This document shows, piece after piece, positions 8,464-16,872 of a stretch of DNA of 38,153 nucleotides. Origin of the DNA: Candidatus Zambryskiibacteriota bacterium (GTDB lineage: Bacteria; Patescibacteriota; Minisyncoccia; Phycocordibacterales; DATDWN01); contig JAPLZX010000012.1 in the NCBI GenBank assembly GCA_026394815.1, positions 4,196 to 42,348 on the forward strand. Direction: 5' to 3'. Positions within the stretch are counted from its first letter, which is position 1; each line of letters opens with the position of its first letter. Under the pieces are notes generated by a model. That model searched no databases and was not told the origin of the DNA. It worked only from the letters and a program-made list of their open reading frames with translations. The translations under genes and the position numbers were made by a program.

Positions 8464-9303
8464 TTATTGAATATGAAAATGAGATCCAGTTGCATAAGGT
8501 ATAACCCTTACAATTAACGGACGTACCCCAGATTTTATGAGAGCATCCATTTCTACTTGAGTTTGTACTTCCCAAAAAGCAGATAAACCAACGCTTGCTG
8601 CTGATTGAGCGACTGAGTTTATATTACTAGCACTTTTGTTTGTTATGGTTGCATCGACACATGTTCCATTTGCATGACATGTATCTTGGTGTGTTGTTGT
8701 TGGTGGATATCCTTCAGTAACTGCCCATGTAATACCACTTCCTCTGAGACGCTCGTTTAATAAAACAAATTTAGCTAAGGAGGATTGTGATAGAGATTTA
8801 CCTACAGCACTTCCTTGTGTTGGAATACCCAAAGAACTTAATGTTTTACAATCTGGACATCCACCAACTACTACTGTTGGTATTGTCGGTATATTTGGTC
8901 TTGGTAGGCTTAAATTAAAATCAAGAATTTGTGGGTTTATTGTGTAAAGAATTACCCAGGCACCTATAACCAAAAGCAGTCCGTATATAGCATTTTCAAT
9001 ATATTCCCTACCCTGTGCTTTTCCAGATAAAGCGTCTGACGTTGCATAAAGAACACCACCATAGGTAATCACGAGAAAAGCCAAAACAGCAGCCACCGCT
9101 ATAGCTATGTTAAATGCAGCAGGAAGATATGTCCCCAGGTTAGTTGTAGCTCCATTTTCCCCAATTCCTGGTAAAGGAGCAAGAACCGTATAATCGTTAT
9201 TTGGTTGAGTGGGTGTTCCTTGTGCATAGGTTGTGGAAAAAACAGAAAACATTATTCCCATCATTACAGCCATTATGCTTATTTTAATATTTACATTTCT
9301 CAT
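8464..9303 (-). CDS. VirB2/TrbC-like pilin domain fused to an M15-type (D,D-peptidase-like) domain
   Basis: A 279-residue protein. Signal peptide at 1-27 (ends TTYAQ). Residues 55-125 have two membrane helices (63-85 and 103-122) split by a short loop with GKAQGREY, the layout of VirB2/TrbC pilins. The C-terminal half (about 165-279) is unlike a pilin: ITWAVTEGYPPTTTHQ, then HANGTCVD (His210 to Asp217, H-x6-D) and a final SHFHIQ (His275/His277). These match the Zn ligands of M15/Hedgehog-fold peptidases (HxxxxxxD and HxH). No obvious Glu precedes the last HxH, so activity is uncertain. Four Cys (149, 152, 209, 215) could form disulfides. It probably acts in or outside the membrane, trimming peptidoglycan or displaying a binding domain on the pilus. 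Confidence 0.75.
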   Translation of the reverse strand: MRNVNIKISIMAVMMGIMFSVFSTTYAQGTPTQPNNDYTVLAPLPGIGENGATTNLGTYLPAAFNIAIAVAAVLAFLVITYGGVLYATSDALSGKAQGREYIENAIYGLLLVIGAWVILYTINPQILDFNLSLPRPNIPTIPTVVVGGCPDCKTLSSLGIPTQGSAVGKSLSQSSLAKFVLLNERLRGSGITWAVTEGYPPTTTHQDTCHANGTCVDATITNKSASNINSVAQSAASVGLSAFWEVQTQVEMDALIKSGVRPLIVRVIPYATGSHFHIQ

Positions 9304-9308
9304 TTGTT

Positions 9309-10304
9309 TTATTCCCCAAACATTAAATTAAAATTACTTGATGCATATTGTAATATTTTCTTTGTGTTTTCAATTGAAAGTGAAATGTTTGATGTGCCAG
9401 AGGTTCCTTCGTTTTGTCTGAAGACCTGGGTTGATTGTTCCGGACTATTATTTACTGGAGAACCATTGATAGACCATTTATAAACCAATTCTCCTGCATT
9501 AGAATTTGTTATTCCAAAAAATAAAGGAATACCAACCACCACTATTTCTTTTGAATTTTTAAGCCCTATGGTGTTATAGAGAGATTTTTGAAATTCTATC
9601 CCATATATAGGATCTTTTCTATAAAAAAGAACAGAAGGCTCTGCTGGAGTTAGGGCTAAAGTAGCGTAACCAGACCCAGAACCATCAGGTGTTGCAACTT
9701 CTACTTCTATATTAATTGGTCTTGAAATTAAAGAGGAAATAAAAGAATAAGTATTTTTACCAAATCCTGAAACACCATCAACTACACTTCCATTCTTTTT
9801 CCAAGTGTAGATTAAATTTTTTGCTCCAATTTCCGTCCCGCTCGCAGATATAATATGAGGCAAAGCGATTATGGTTAATTGGTTTTGATGACTGAAAAGT
9901 GATTTGCCCTTATAAAATGGGGGGACGAAACCAACACTTTCCCAAACCAAATCAATACTAGCTGGTCTTATACTAAAGGTTTTTTCTATCACTTCTCCTT
10001 CTTGAGTTTCTACCACAATATCCAGCGTTGTGACTGTGTTCATTGCTCCAGTGGTGAAACTAAAAGATTTTTCTCCAACACCGGATTTTAAGGTTTTATC
10101 ATTTATTTTCCATGTAATATTTGCTGCATTTATATTTGTTGCATAACTGACAACAGAGACATACACAACCTCATTTGGTCCAGGGGCTTCAGGAATCATC
10201 TCGACATTTATTTCAGTCTGGGGCAAGGAACCAAGTTGTGCGTTTGCAATACCAAAAAATCCTAAAATGCACATAAAAAACAAGATAAAAACAAGTTGTT
10301 TCAT
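9309..10304 (-). CDS. Secreted protein with three Ig/PKD-like repeats
   Basis: Function unknown. 331 residues from the ATG at 10304. A signal peptide (1-22, ending IANAQ) is followed by three similar modules with a W-x-x-N core: ITWKINDKTLKSGVG (about 63), YTWKKNGSVVDGVSGFG (about 166) and YKWSINGSPVNNS (about 275), each followed by a strand ending in F. This is the pattern of beta-sandwich surface modules. An in-frame start 27 codons upstream would add a segment overlapping the preceding gene; the chosen ATG sits 7 nt after TGA-TATAAT. It lies five bases before the VirB2-peptidase gene and is likely a surface component of the same apparatus. Confidence 0.8.
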   Translation of the reverse strand: MKQLVFILFFMCILGFFGIANAQLGSLPQTEINVEMIPEAPGPNEVVYVSVVSYATNINAANITWKINDKTLKSGVGEKSFSFTTGAMNTVTTLDIVVETQEGEVIEKTFSIRPASIDLVWESVGFVPPFYKGKSLFSHQNQLTIIALPHIISASGTEIGAKNLIYTWKKNGSVVDGVSGFGKNTYSFISSLISRPINIEVEVATPDGSGSGYATLALTPAEPSVLFYRKDPIYGIEFQKSLYNTIGLKNSKEIVVVGIPLFFGITNSNAGELVYKWSINGSPVNNSPEQSTQVFRQNEGTSGTSNISLSIENTKKILQYASSNFNLMFGE

Positions 10305-10311
10305 TGGTGTA

Positions 10312-10317
10312 ATTATA
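10312..10317 (-). promoter_or_regulatory. -10 element of the Ig-repeat gene, leaderless arrangement
   Basis: TGA-TATAAT, 7 nt, then ATG (10304). It gives the tail of the secretion cluster its own promoter. Confidence 0.5.
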
Positions 10318-10353
10318 TCATAATAAATAACCCAAATAGCGTATTTATACACA

Positions 10354-10788
10354 TTATTTCTCTTCTTCATCCACAAAAGGAACATTAGGAATTTGTCCAG
10401 TTTTATTCATGCTTTTTATTTTTCCTCCCACACTCGCTACTCCCTTTGTTAAGGTTGCATGTTTGGATACCAACCCTTTTATTTTTGTGGTACCTATAAG
10501 ATAAACCACAACACCAGTCCATATTGGCAATATATTTATAAAAGGAATCATTTCAACAGCAAAACCTCCAATCATTGAACCGAATCTTTTTGGGGTCATC
10601 ATGTTTATTCCATACATCTTAAACCATAAAAAGAAAGTTAAAAAAATAAAAATACTAATAAAATCGGCCAAAACATTACCAAATATCGGTATCCAACCAA
10701 TAATAGCTTGTGTCCCATCAAGACAAAGTGCAACAAAAATCATTAAAATTGCAACCGTATCTGAAATAGGACTTTTTTCATTTTCCAT
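10354..10788 (-). CDS. Small membrane protein in the T4SS-like cluster
   Basis: Not recognised. 144 residues with three likely membrane segments (about 11-29, 35-58 and 85-102), a short charged N-terminus and a basic/acidic C-terminal tail ending in EEEK. No catalytic motif is visible. It follows the VirB4 gene by 12 bp and has its own TATACT element 6 nt before the ATG. It may be an inner-membrane accessory subunit. Confidence 0.75.
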   Translation of the reverse strand: MENEKSPISDTVAILMIFVALCLDGTQAIIGWIPIFGNVLADFISIFIFLTFFLWFKMYGINMMTPKRFGSMIGGFAVEMIPFINILPIWTGVVVYLIGTTKIKGLVSKHATLTKGVASVGGKIKSMNKTGQIPNVPFVDEEEK

Positions 10789-10794
10789 AACCCT

Positions 10795-10800
10795 AGTATA
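10795..10800 (-). promoter_or_regulatory. -10 element of the 144-residue membrane protein gene
   Basis: TATACT lies in the 12-bp gap after virB4, then 6 nt and ATG. No TG extension. Confidence 0.4.
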
Positions 10801-12612
10801 CTATGAACTTTGTTCCAAATCTTTTTTTGCTGCTTTTATTGCCAAAATCTGAGATGGGTCAGATGTAATTATTTGCTCTTCTGTATAAGAAGCAATAATT
10901 TTTATAGCTACATGTTTTAATCCTGCAAAGAAAATTCCTTCTCCTACATCCGATTCAAGCAATAAATATTTTTCTTCATCTGTTAAATTGAATGTTTGTT
11001 GAAGCTTGTCAACGGATGTTGTGGATTGTTTCAAAAGTATTTGTATTGATGAGTTTGTAATAATAGGTACGCCGTAGGGAGATCTCATAAAATCATCAAC
11101 ATCCTGTGTTATGGTAGCAAGCCCTAAATAATATTTTCGTCCTCTTTTTGCTAAAGATAGTAGAAATGATGCCGTGTCTTCCGATTTCATCATCCACCAA
11201 GCTTCATCTATAATTAAAAGTCGCTTTTTCAATTTCTTTCTAATCATGTTCCAAATATAGTGCATGATTATATACATTGCGATAGGTTTAAGTTCATCTT
11301 CCATATCTCGCAAAGAAAAAACGATAAATCTTTGGTTTATATCCACATTACTAGGTCTATTTATAAATCCAGCCCAAGTACCACGAGTGTATTTTGTAAG
11401 ACGTTGGGCCAGTGAATCTCCCCCTTCCATACCAGAGAGAACTAATTCAAAGTCGGACATAAGAGGGGGTTCAACATTTTCAAAATTTGAATCTGCGGTG
11501 ATATCTTTCAATGCATAGGTTTCTGTAATAGCACGGTCAATAACAGCATCTTCTTCTGGAGTTAGCCCTCCCATCATAATACGAAATAAACCAACAAGAT
11601 TAATAATGTTTGAACGAAGAACAGAGGCAAAAGACTCTCCCTCACCTGGAGTTGGTAGTTCAAATGGGTTTATATGATGTTCAGAGTTAAGTGAAATATT
11701 AAAATATCTTCCTCCTGTTGCTTCAGCCAAATACTCATACTCTTTTTCGGGGTCAATAACAATAACATCCGCATCAAACATTAAAGTACGCAGGATTTCC
11801 AATTTTGTCATAAATGATTTTCCAGAACCAGACTTTGCAAAAACTATTGAGTTGTAGTTTTCCAAAGAAAATCTATCAAATAAAACAAGAGACGAATTAT
11901 GTCTATTAATTCCATAAAGAATTCCTTTGTCTGAAGTTAGGTCAAATGAAACAAAAGGAAAAAGAGAAGATAGTGGTGATGAATTTAGTTTGCTATAAAC
12001 CTGAAGGCCATCTACCCCTAAAGGAATGGTTGTTTTGAAAGCCTGTTCTTGTTGAAATAAGGCGGGTTTTATGTAAACCATTTTTGATTCAAGAATTGAT
12101 TTAATTTCAGACTCTATTTTGTCCAACTCATTACTTGTTTCGGCATATATGGTGACATACAAACCAACATCAAAAAGTTTTTCTTGTGCCTGCTGTAGCT
12201 GATCTCGCAGGTTTTCCAAATCCTGATAGGCGGTATCTAGCATAGGATTTCTAACCAAACCTTTTGCTTCACGAGTATTAATTTGACTTTGAACTTCAGC
12301 CACTTTTTTCTGAAATGTTCTAAGAACTTGAGAGGTTTCTATGGGTAAAACAAAAATAGCTACATCGAAAACTTTATCCAAATTAATAATTGGAGCAAAC
12401 CAATTTTCTCCCAAATATCTAGGATAAGAAATAACAAAGAAGCTACGCAAAACTTTTTCGCCCAAATTAATTTCTTTTGGAGTTATTTTAAGAGCACTTG
12501 GGGCTATGATGTCTTTTAATTCCAACGAATTGGAATCATATATCTCCTGGGGAAGAATAGTAGATATGTTTTGCTCCGGTTTTTTAGGTTTTAGGAAATC
12601 TAATATACTCAT
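10801..12612 (-). CDS. virB4: VirB4/TraC-family ATPase (main part)
   Basis: Energy-supplying ATPase of type IV secretion systems, on the cytoplasmic face of the membrane. 603 residues: an N-terminal VirB4-type region (1-230) with a coiled coil (about 98-148), then the RecA-like motor with Walker A AKSGSGKSFMTK (259-270), VIDPEKEYEYLAEATGG, Walker B RLLIIDEAWWMMKS and QDVDDF further on. All NTPase elements look intact. The first part of a classic VirB4 is encoded separately by the gene 5 bp upstream. No VirD4 coupling ATPase or relaxase is in the window. Confidence 0.9.
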   Translation of the reverse strand: MSILDFLKPKKPEQNISTILPQEIYDSNSLELKDIIAPSALKITPKEINLGEKVLRSFFVISYPRYLGENWFAPIINLDKVFDVAIFVLPIETSQVLRTFQKKVAEVQSQINTREAKGLVRNPMLDTAYQDLENLRDQLQQAQEKLFDVGLYVTIYAETSNELDKIESEIKSILESKMVYIKPALFQQEQAFKTTIPLGVDGLQVYSKLNSSPLSSLFPFVSFDLTSDKGILYGINRHNSSLVLFDRFSLENYNSIVFAKSGSGKSFMTKLEILRTLMFDADVIVIDPEKEYEYLAEATGGRYFNISLNSEHHINPFELPTPGEGESFASVLRSNIINLVGLFRIMMGGLTPEEDAVIDRAITETYALKDITADSNFENVEPPLMSDFELVLSGMEGGDSLAQRLTKYTRGTWAGFINRPSNVDINQRFIVFSLRDMEDELKPIAMYIIMHYIWNMIRKKLKKRLLIIDEAWWMMKSEDTASFLLSLAKRGRKYYLGLATITQDVDDFMRSPYGVPIITNSSIQILLKQSTTSVDKLQQTFNLTDEEKYLLLESDVGEGIFFAGLKHVAIKIIASYTEEQIITSDPSQILAIKAAKKDLEQSS

Positions 12613-12617
12613 AAAAA

Positions 12618-13256
12618 TTAATTTGGTTTAATTGGTTTTTCTGTGTCTCCAGGATTAAATATTTTATAAAACAATTCTATCACTTCTTCTGTTCCCAACC
12701 TTATAACTCGTATTCCACATCGTGATAAACCTTGTTCAACGACTGAAACCCTTTGTTCCAATTGTGTTCGGTTTTCCTCAAAACTCACTCGTTTATTTTC
12801 TAATTCTTCTGTTGCTGTTTTTTTCTTAAATAATCCTCCCACAACCCCTCCTTTAACATTAATCATTGCTGGGTCATAGGAAACGATAACAAAAAAACTT
12901 TTCGTCATGATATTAGTGGATTCAGTGAATTTTTTAATGAACTCAATGTATTCTCTAGTTTGAATTTTCATCAAATCATTTATTTGTTCTTTATATCTTT
13001 CTTCCAAAAGAGCAATATATGGTCTTATATCAAGTCTTCTTGACTGTATACAAATTTGCACAGTAAAATCTAAAGAATTTAAAAAGTCTTGAAACTGCAT
13101 TATTATAGCGCTACGTTCATCTTCTGATTTAAGAGAAAAGTTCAAAGAAGAAGCCAAAACAACCCCGCGCATTGAGTCATCTTTCAGAATAACGATGCCA
13201 TCACGCACTTCTTTTATTGGGACAAATTCTTGGGTTGCTTTTGAAGATACAGCCAT
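12618..13256 (-). CDS. VirB4/TraC N-terminal domain encoded as a separate protein
   Basis: 212 residues. FVPIKEVRDGIVILKDDSMR, later LNFSLKSEDERSAIIMQFQD and FLNSLDFTVQICIQSRRLDI resemble the N-terminal region of TraC/VirB4 that precedes the motor. There is a mixed helical middle and a short hydrophobic strand (SFFVIVSYDPAM). No Walker motif is present, which fits the view that VirB4 is split across two genes here. It lies immediately upstream of the motor gene (5-bp gap) with an extended -10, TGT-TATAAT, 7 nt before its ATG. It may bind the pilus base or the PrgI protein. Confidence 0.75.
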   Translation of the reverse strand: MAVSSKATQEFVPIKEVRDGIVILKDDSMRGVVLASSLNFSLKSEDERSAIIMQFQDFLNSLDFTVQICIQSRRLDIRPYIALLEERYKEQINDLMKIQTREYIEFIKKFTESTNIMTKSFFVIVSYDPAMINVKGGVVGGLFKKKTATEELENKRVSFEENRTQLEQRVSVVEQGLSRCGIRVIRLGTEEVIELFYKIFNPGDTEKPIKPN

Positions 13257-13263
13257 ATGGATA

Positions 13264-13269
13264 ATTATA
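13264..13269 (-). promoter_or_regulatory. -10 element of the split VirB4 genes, leaderless arrangement
   Basis: TGT-TATAAT on the minus strand, then 7 nt and the ATG at 13256. An AT-rich 70-bp gap separates this from PrgI. Confidence 0.5.
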
Positions 13270-13326
13270 ACATAAAAAATTTTCTAATCTTATTTTAAAA
13301 ACTTTTAACTTTATTGACTTTATAAA

Positions 13327-13764
13327 CTATTTTGTATTCTTTCCCCCCTCCCCTGTAAGCGGATTCAAATTCTCATTTATATCAAGTGACCATGAAAGTT
13401 CCTTGAGTTTACTATCAGATAAACGGGGTACGTAAATTTGGTTTACTGTCGTATCTGGGGCTGTCGTAGCTATCGCCTTATTCCTTGTTTCCTTCTTCCA
13501 GATATAAAGATTTTGTTTTGTATAATAAACGAAAGCCGATTCCAAAAAATCAATAAATGGCTTGTTGTTTATTTTGTAAAATGCCAATGCTAGAGAAAGA
13601 GGAATAATACCAGCTATTAAAAATATCGATATATATATGGGTAAAAATGTATAAAAAATAAAAGCCATTCCCCCGCCACCAACCAGATAGACAAATTGCT
13701 TTATGGTCAAAGGACCTATAATTTTATCTTCTATTTCTATAAATTGTGGTACTTGATATCTCAT
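13327..13764 (-). CDS. PrgI-family membrane protein (VirB3-like)
   Basis: 145 residues. MRYQVPQFIEIEDKIIGPLT followed by IKQFVYLVGGG is the PrgI N-terminus, followed by two adjacent membrane helices (about 24-42 and 45-63) and a cytoplasmic part (NKPFIDFLESAFVYYTKQNL then YIWKK). PrgI proteins stand in for VirB3 next to VirB4 in Gram-positive-type and CPR type IV systems. The gene begins one base after the preceding stop and is followed by the VirB4 pair. Confidence 0.85.
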   Translation of the reverse strand: MRYQVPQFIEIEDKIIGPLTIKQFVYLVGGGGMAFIFYTFLPIYISIFLIAGIIPLSLALAFYKINNKPFIDFLESAFVYYTKQNLYIWKKETRNKAIATTAPDTTVNQIYVPRLSDSKLKELSWSLDINENLNPLTGEGGKNTK

Positions 13765-13765
13765 T

Positions 13766-14479
13766 TTATTCTAAAGGTTCTCTATATGGGTCAACGGCGT
13801 AATTTTTAACTGGTGGAGGGACTGGTTCTGGTGGTTTTGTTGGTTCGGAAGGGATTAGGGGTTGTGGAATAGGTTTTGGAACAGGCGGAAGATTTTCTAT
13901 TGGTTTTGTTTCAATACTTGATTTACCTTCTCCTTCTATTGGTACTCCTGTGTAACGGGGAACAGAAATTGGTTTTTGTATTAGTTCTTGATTAGGGCTC
14001 ACAGGCTGACGCAGAACATCATGGGCAACTTCCCCTTTTTCTATCATGGGTAAATTATCAGGTTTTATTTCTGGTATTTCTGATATTAAAGGCATCTTAG
14101 TATCACTTGATTTGTTTTCGTTTTTTTGGCTATCTACTTGCACGGGCAAACCACCCGTTTTCTTTTCTTTATTTTGTATGCTTTTAACAGCATATTCAAA
14201 AACCCTTACTTCCAAATCTTCTATTATTTGTTCTGCTAACAATCGCGAAGTTCCTAGTTCTAAAATGAGGGTTTCTAAAAAATCATCCGGGTCTTTAAGT
14301 CCTATCAAAATAAACAAAACATTATTTATTAGAGAGTCTGTTTGTGGCTCACCAAGTGAATATTTTTTTGCAATTTCTTCTGTTCTTTCTTCCCAGACAC
14401 CATCAAAAACTAAATCTTGCACAGATTCTGGTAACCCTTTCATATATTCTGGCATATTTTTTAGTGTTTCTTCATTCAT
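13766..14479 (-). CDS. Helical protein with proline-rich tail (T4SS-like cluster)
   Basis: Not recognised. 237 residues. The first 100 are predicted helical and acidic (PESVQDLVFDGVWEERTEEI, LLAEQIIEDLEVRVFEYAVK); from about 120 the chain is Pro/Lys/Glu-rich, ending in runs such as PVPKPIPQPLIPSEPTKPPE. No membrane segment or signal peptide is visible, so it is probably cytoplasmic. It sits between VirB6-like and PrgI with 1-4 bp gaps, in the same operon. Confidence 0.75.
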   Translation of the reverse strand: MNEETLKNMPEYMKGLPESVQDLVFDGVWEERTEEIAKKYSLGEPQTDSLINNVLFILIGLKDPDDFLETLILELGTSRLLAEQIIEDLEVRVFEYAVKSIQNKEKKTGGLPVQVDSQKNENKSSDTKMPLISEIPEIKPDNLPMIEKGEVAHDVLRQPVSPNQELIQKPISVPRYTGVPIEGEGKSSIETKPIENLPPVPKPIPQPLIPSEPTKPPEPVPPPVKNYAVDPYREPLE

Positions 14480-14483
14480 ATTT

Positions 14484-16802
14484 TTATGTTATAGGAGGTG
14501 TTGATGGGAGTGTAGGGGGTGGGGCTGGTGGAGTTTCCTCTTTCTTTTCTTCAGTTAGTTTTTCTTTATCTTCATCTTCTTCCCACTCTTCCCCTTTTTC
14601 CTCAGCTTCCTTTTTCTTCTTTTTATATAATTCTTTAAGCTCTTGATCTGCTGATTTTCCTTTCAAAACCCCCCTGATTTTTCTAGCAATTTCCTGGTTA
14701 TCAGCTTTTGTTGTAATGTATGTTGAACCTCCCGCTCCCCCGATTGTTCCACCAACAATACCCGTTAGTGCTCCTAGCCCCATCCCAGTTCCTACCTTCG
14801 CGATATTTTTAAACCAACGCATTCCTTTCTCGTTTTCAAATGTTTCAGCATACGCACCAACTCGATCTTCGAATATTTTATTTATATCTTCCTCACCGGC
14901 TTTTGAGGCTTTCGATGCTTTCTCGCTAGCTTTCTTAAGGGAGTCGATATTATCTGTCTCAATTTTGGCGAGATTTTGGATATTTGTCATTTCTTCACGG
15001 ATTTTCATTTCTTCTGCTGTCGTTACCGCTACATCTATATTTTTTCTTAATCTCTCTTCCTCATCCCGTAATCTTTTTAATTCATGTTCTGATTTACTAA
15101 GACTGACCTTTGTTTTATTTTCTTCTTCTTCCAATTTATCTTGTCCACGCTCCTTTCTTATTTTTTCAGTAGCAGCATCACTAGGTTTCAATGATTTTGC
15201 AAATTCTGCTTCTTTTTTAGCTTTTGCTTCAAGGTCTTTCTGGAAATTTACGTTCTTTGATTTAGCTCCTTCACCAAATTTAACACCAGTCGCGCTTGAT
15301 ATTGCTCCAAAAGTATCTGTTGATCTGGCATCAAAACTACTGGTTGCGGTTTTTGTCCCAGCCCTTAGAGCTGTTTTAGCAAAAAATCCACCAACTCCAC
15401 CTTTTGAGGCTGCTTCTTTAAGCCCTTCTCTATTTGCTATTATATTTCCAGCTCTGCCAGCAGTATTTCTTCCAAATCTAGCTGCTCCACCCATTACAGC
15501 TCCACCAGCAAAGGTTGTTAATTTACCTGTGGCGGCACTAATATGTTCAGAGCCTTTTTTAGAGGTACTTTTTGCGATTACAAGAGAAGCAATAATAAGA
15601 CCTATTATCACAGTAAAATTAAAAAGAATACTAATACTACCAGTAGCTGCGACAGAAGTGGAAGTGGCTGTTGCCACTCCAGTCGGCGATATAAGATTTC
15701 CCCAATTACCACTACTCGATATAAAACCAGGGCTCGACATGAGAATCAAGATAATGGATGTCATAATCATATAGATAGGGGCAAAAAGTAATTGACTGTT
15801 TAACGAATCCCACCAATCATCGGCATATTTTTTTACGAAAGGTAAAGCCATTCCCATATAAGCAACGGGCGAAAGCATAAGAAGAATAATCAGGGTTATA
15901 TATCTAATAATAAACATACAAGCCACAGCGAAAAATACAAAAGCAACAACAAGAAAAACTACTGACCCAAGAAGTGCTATAACCAATAGATTATTGCCAT
16001 TACCGGAATTTTTTAACATATCATCAAACGATGTGGATGAAAAAAAACTAGACACACCCAACGCTTTCATAAAGGGCATGGATAATCCACTTACCTTGGT
16101 AGTACTAGGTGTTTGGTTAGGGTCACTAATGATAGAATTATAAACACCCAAAGTAACCACATTAGAAGCATCTATAAGCACTTTTGTAAAAAACAAACTA
16201 AAGTTTACAAGCAGAGAAGCTAAAACAATCATACTAACAAATTTTTTGATTTTAGTTAGGTCACTTAATCCTATAATCATTTTTATACCTTCATATACAA
16301 GTAGAAATATAAAAGCGATATTCATTATGTCGCGAATAACTTTCCAGGCAGTATTTATACCAGTCAATTTATCCAGATTTGCCTGCATATTTATAATTGT
16401 GAAACTAAGAACAGAATCTAAAAGAGTTCCAGCGAGCCATAGAATAAGTGCCATAACCCCCATAATTATGAAAGCTATTCTCGTCAAACCATTCATGATA
16501 CATGTATCCCAATTACTAAATAATCCGCAATCATTTTTATCTACAACATCCTGAACTTTTGAAGTATCTGTTGGTGTTGTTGTTTCTCCTACAACAACCC
16601 AATGCACTTGAGACCCCATTGCTATACATTGGTTATAATCAAGTGGAGGATTACCTTGAATTACGTTTTGTGCATTATAACAACCGGTCACGGTCTGTGC
16701 ATTTATTTGACTTACAGGACTAAAAAGTCCAACCAGTACAACTAGTATTAATCCCAACACTAAAATTTTAGTTTTTGATTTATTTATATTTTCTCTAATC
16801 AT
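14484..16802 (-). CDS. VirB6/TrbL-like polytopic membrane protein
   Basis: Likely channel component of the type IV apparatus. 772 residues: N-terminal signal/anchor (12-30), a Cys-containing exposed loop (40-100), then about seven membrane helices (108-128, 158-176, 188-208, 272-298, 300-320, 338-356 and 390-410) with the LMLSPVAYMGMALP/FVKKYADDWWDSL region typical of CPR VirB6/TrbL proteins. A charged coiled coil covers about 510-650 and a Gly-rich hydrophobic stretch about 675-695. The C-terminus is acidic and then proline-rich (PPAPPPTLPSTPP). It is preceded by the large secreted Ig-domain gene. Confidence 0.8.
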   Translation of the reverse strand: MIRENINKSKTKILVLGLILVVLVGLFSPVSQINAQTVTGCYNAQNVIQGNPPLDYNQCIAMGSQVHWVVVGETTTPTDTSKVQDVVDKNDCGLFSNWDTCIMNGLTRIAFIIMGVMALILWLAGTLLDSVLSFTIINMQANLDKLTGINTAWKVIRDIMNIAFIFLLVYEGIKMIIGLSDLTKIKKFVSMIVLASLLVNFSLFFTKVLIDASNVVTLGVYNSIISDPNQTPSTTKVSGLSMPFMKALGVSSFFSSTSFDDMLKNSGNGNNLLVIALLGSVVFLVVAFVFFAVACMFIIRYITLIILLMLSPVAYMGMALPFVKKYADDWWDSLNSQLLFAPIYMIMTSIILILMSSPGFISSSGNWGNLISPTGVATATSTSVAATGSISILFNFTVIIGLIIASLVIAKSTSKKGSEHISAATGKLTTFAGGAVMGGAARFGRNTAGRAGNIIANREGLKEAASKGGVGGFFAKTALRAGTKTATSSFDARSTDTFGAISSATGVKFGEGAKSKNVNFQKDLEAKAKKEAEFAKSLKPSDAATEKIRKERGQDKLEEEENKTKVSLSKSEHELKRLRDEEERLRKNIDVAVTTAEEMKIREEMTNIQNLAKIETDNIDSLKKASEKASKASKAGEEDINKIFEDRVGAYAETFENEKGMRWFKNIAKVGTGMGLGALTGIVGGTIGGAGGSTYITTKADNQEIARKIRGVLKGKSADQELKELYKKKKKEAEEKGEEWEEDEDKEKLTEEKKEETPPAPPPTLPSTPPIT

Positions 16803-16872
16803 TTCTTGTTTTAATGTTGTCTAATCAAAAATTTAGTACGGGACAGGAATGTAAGGTAAAAACTTTCTCATT

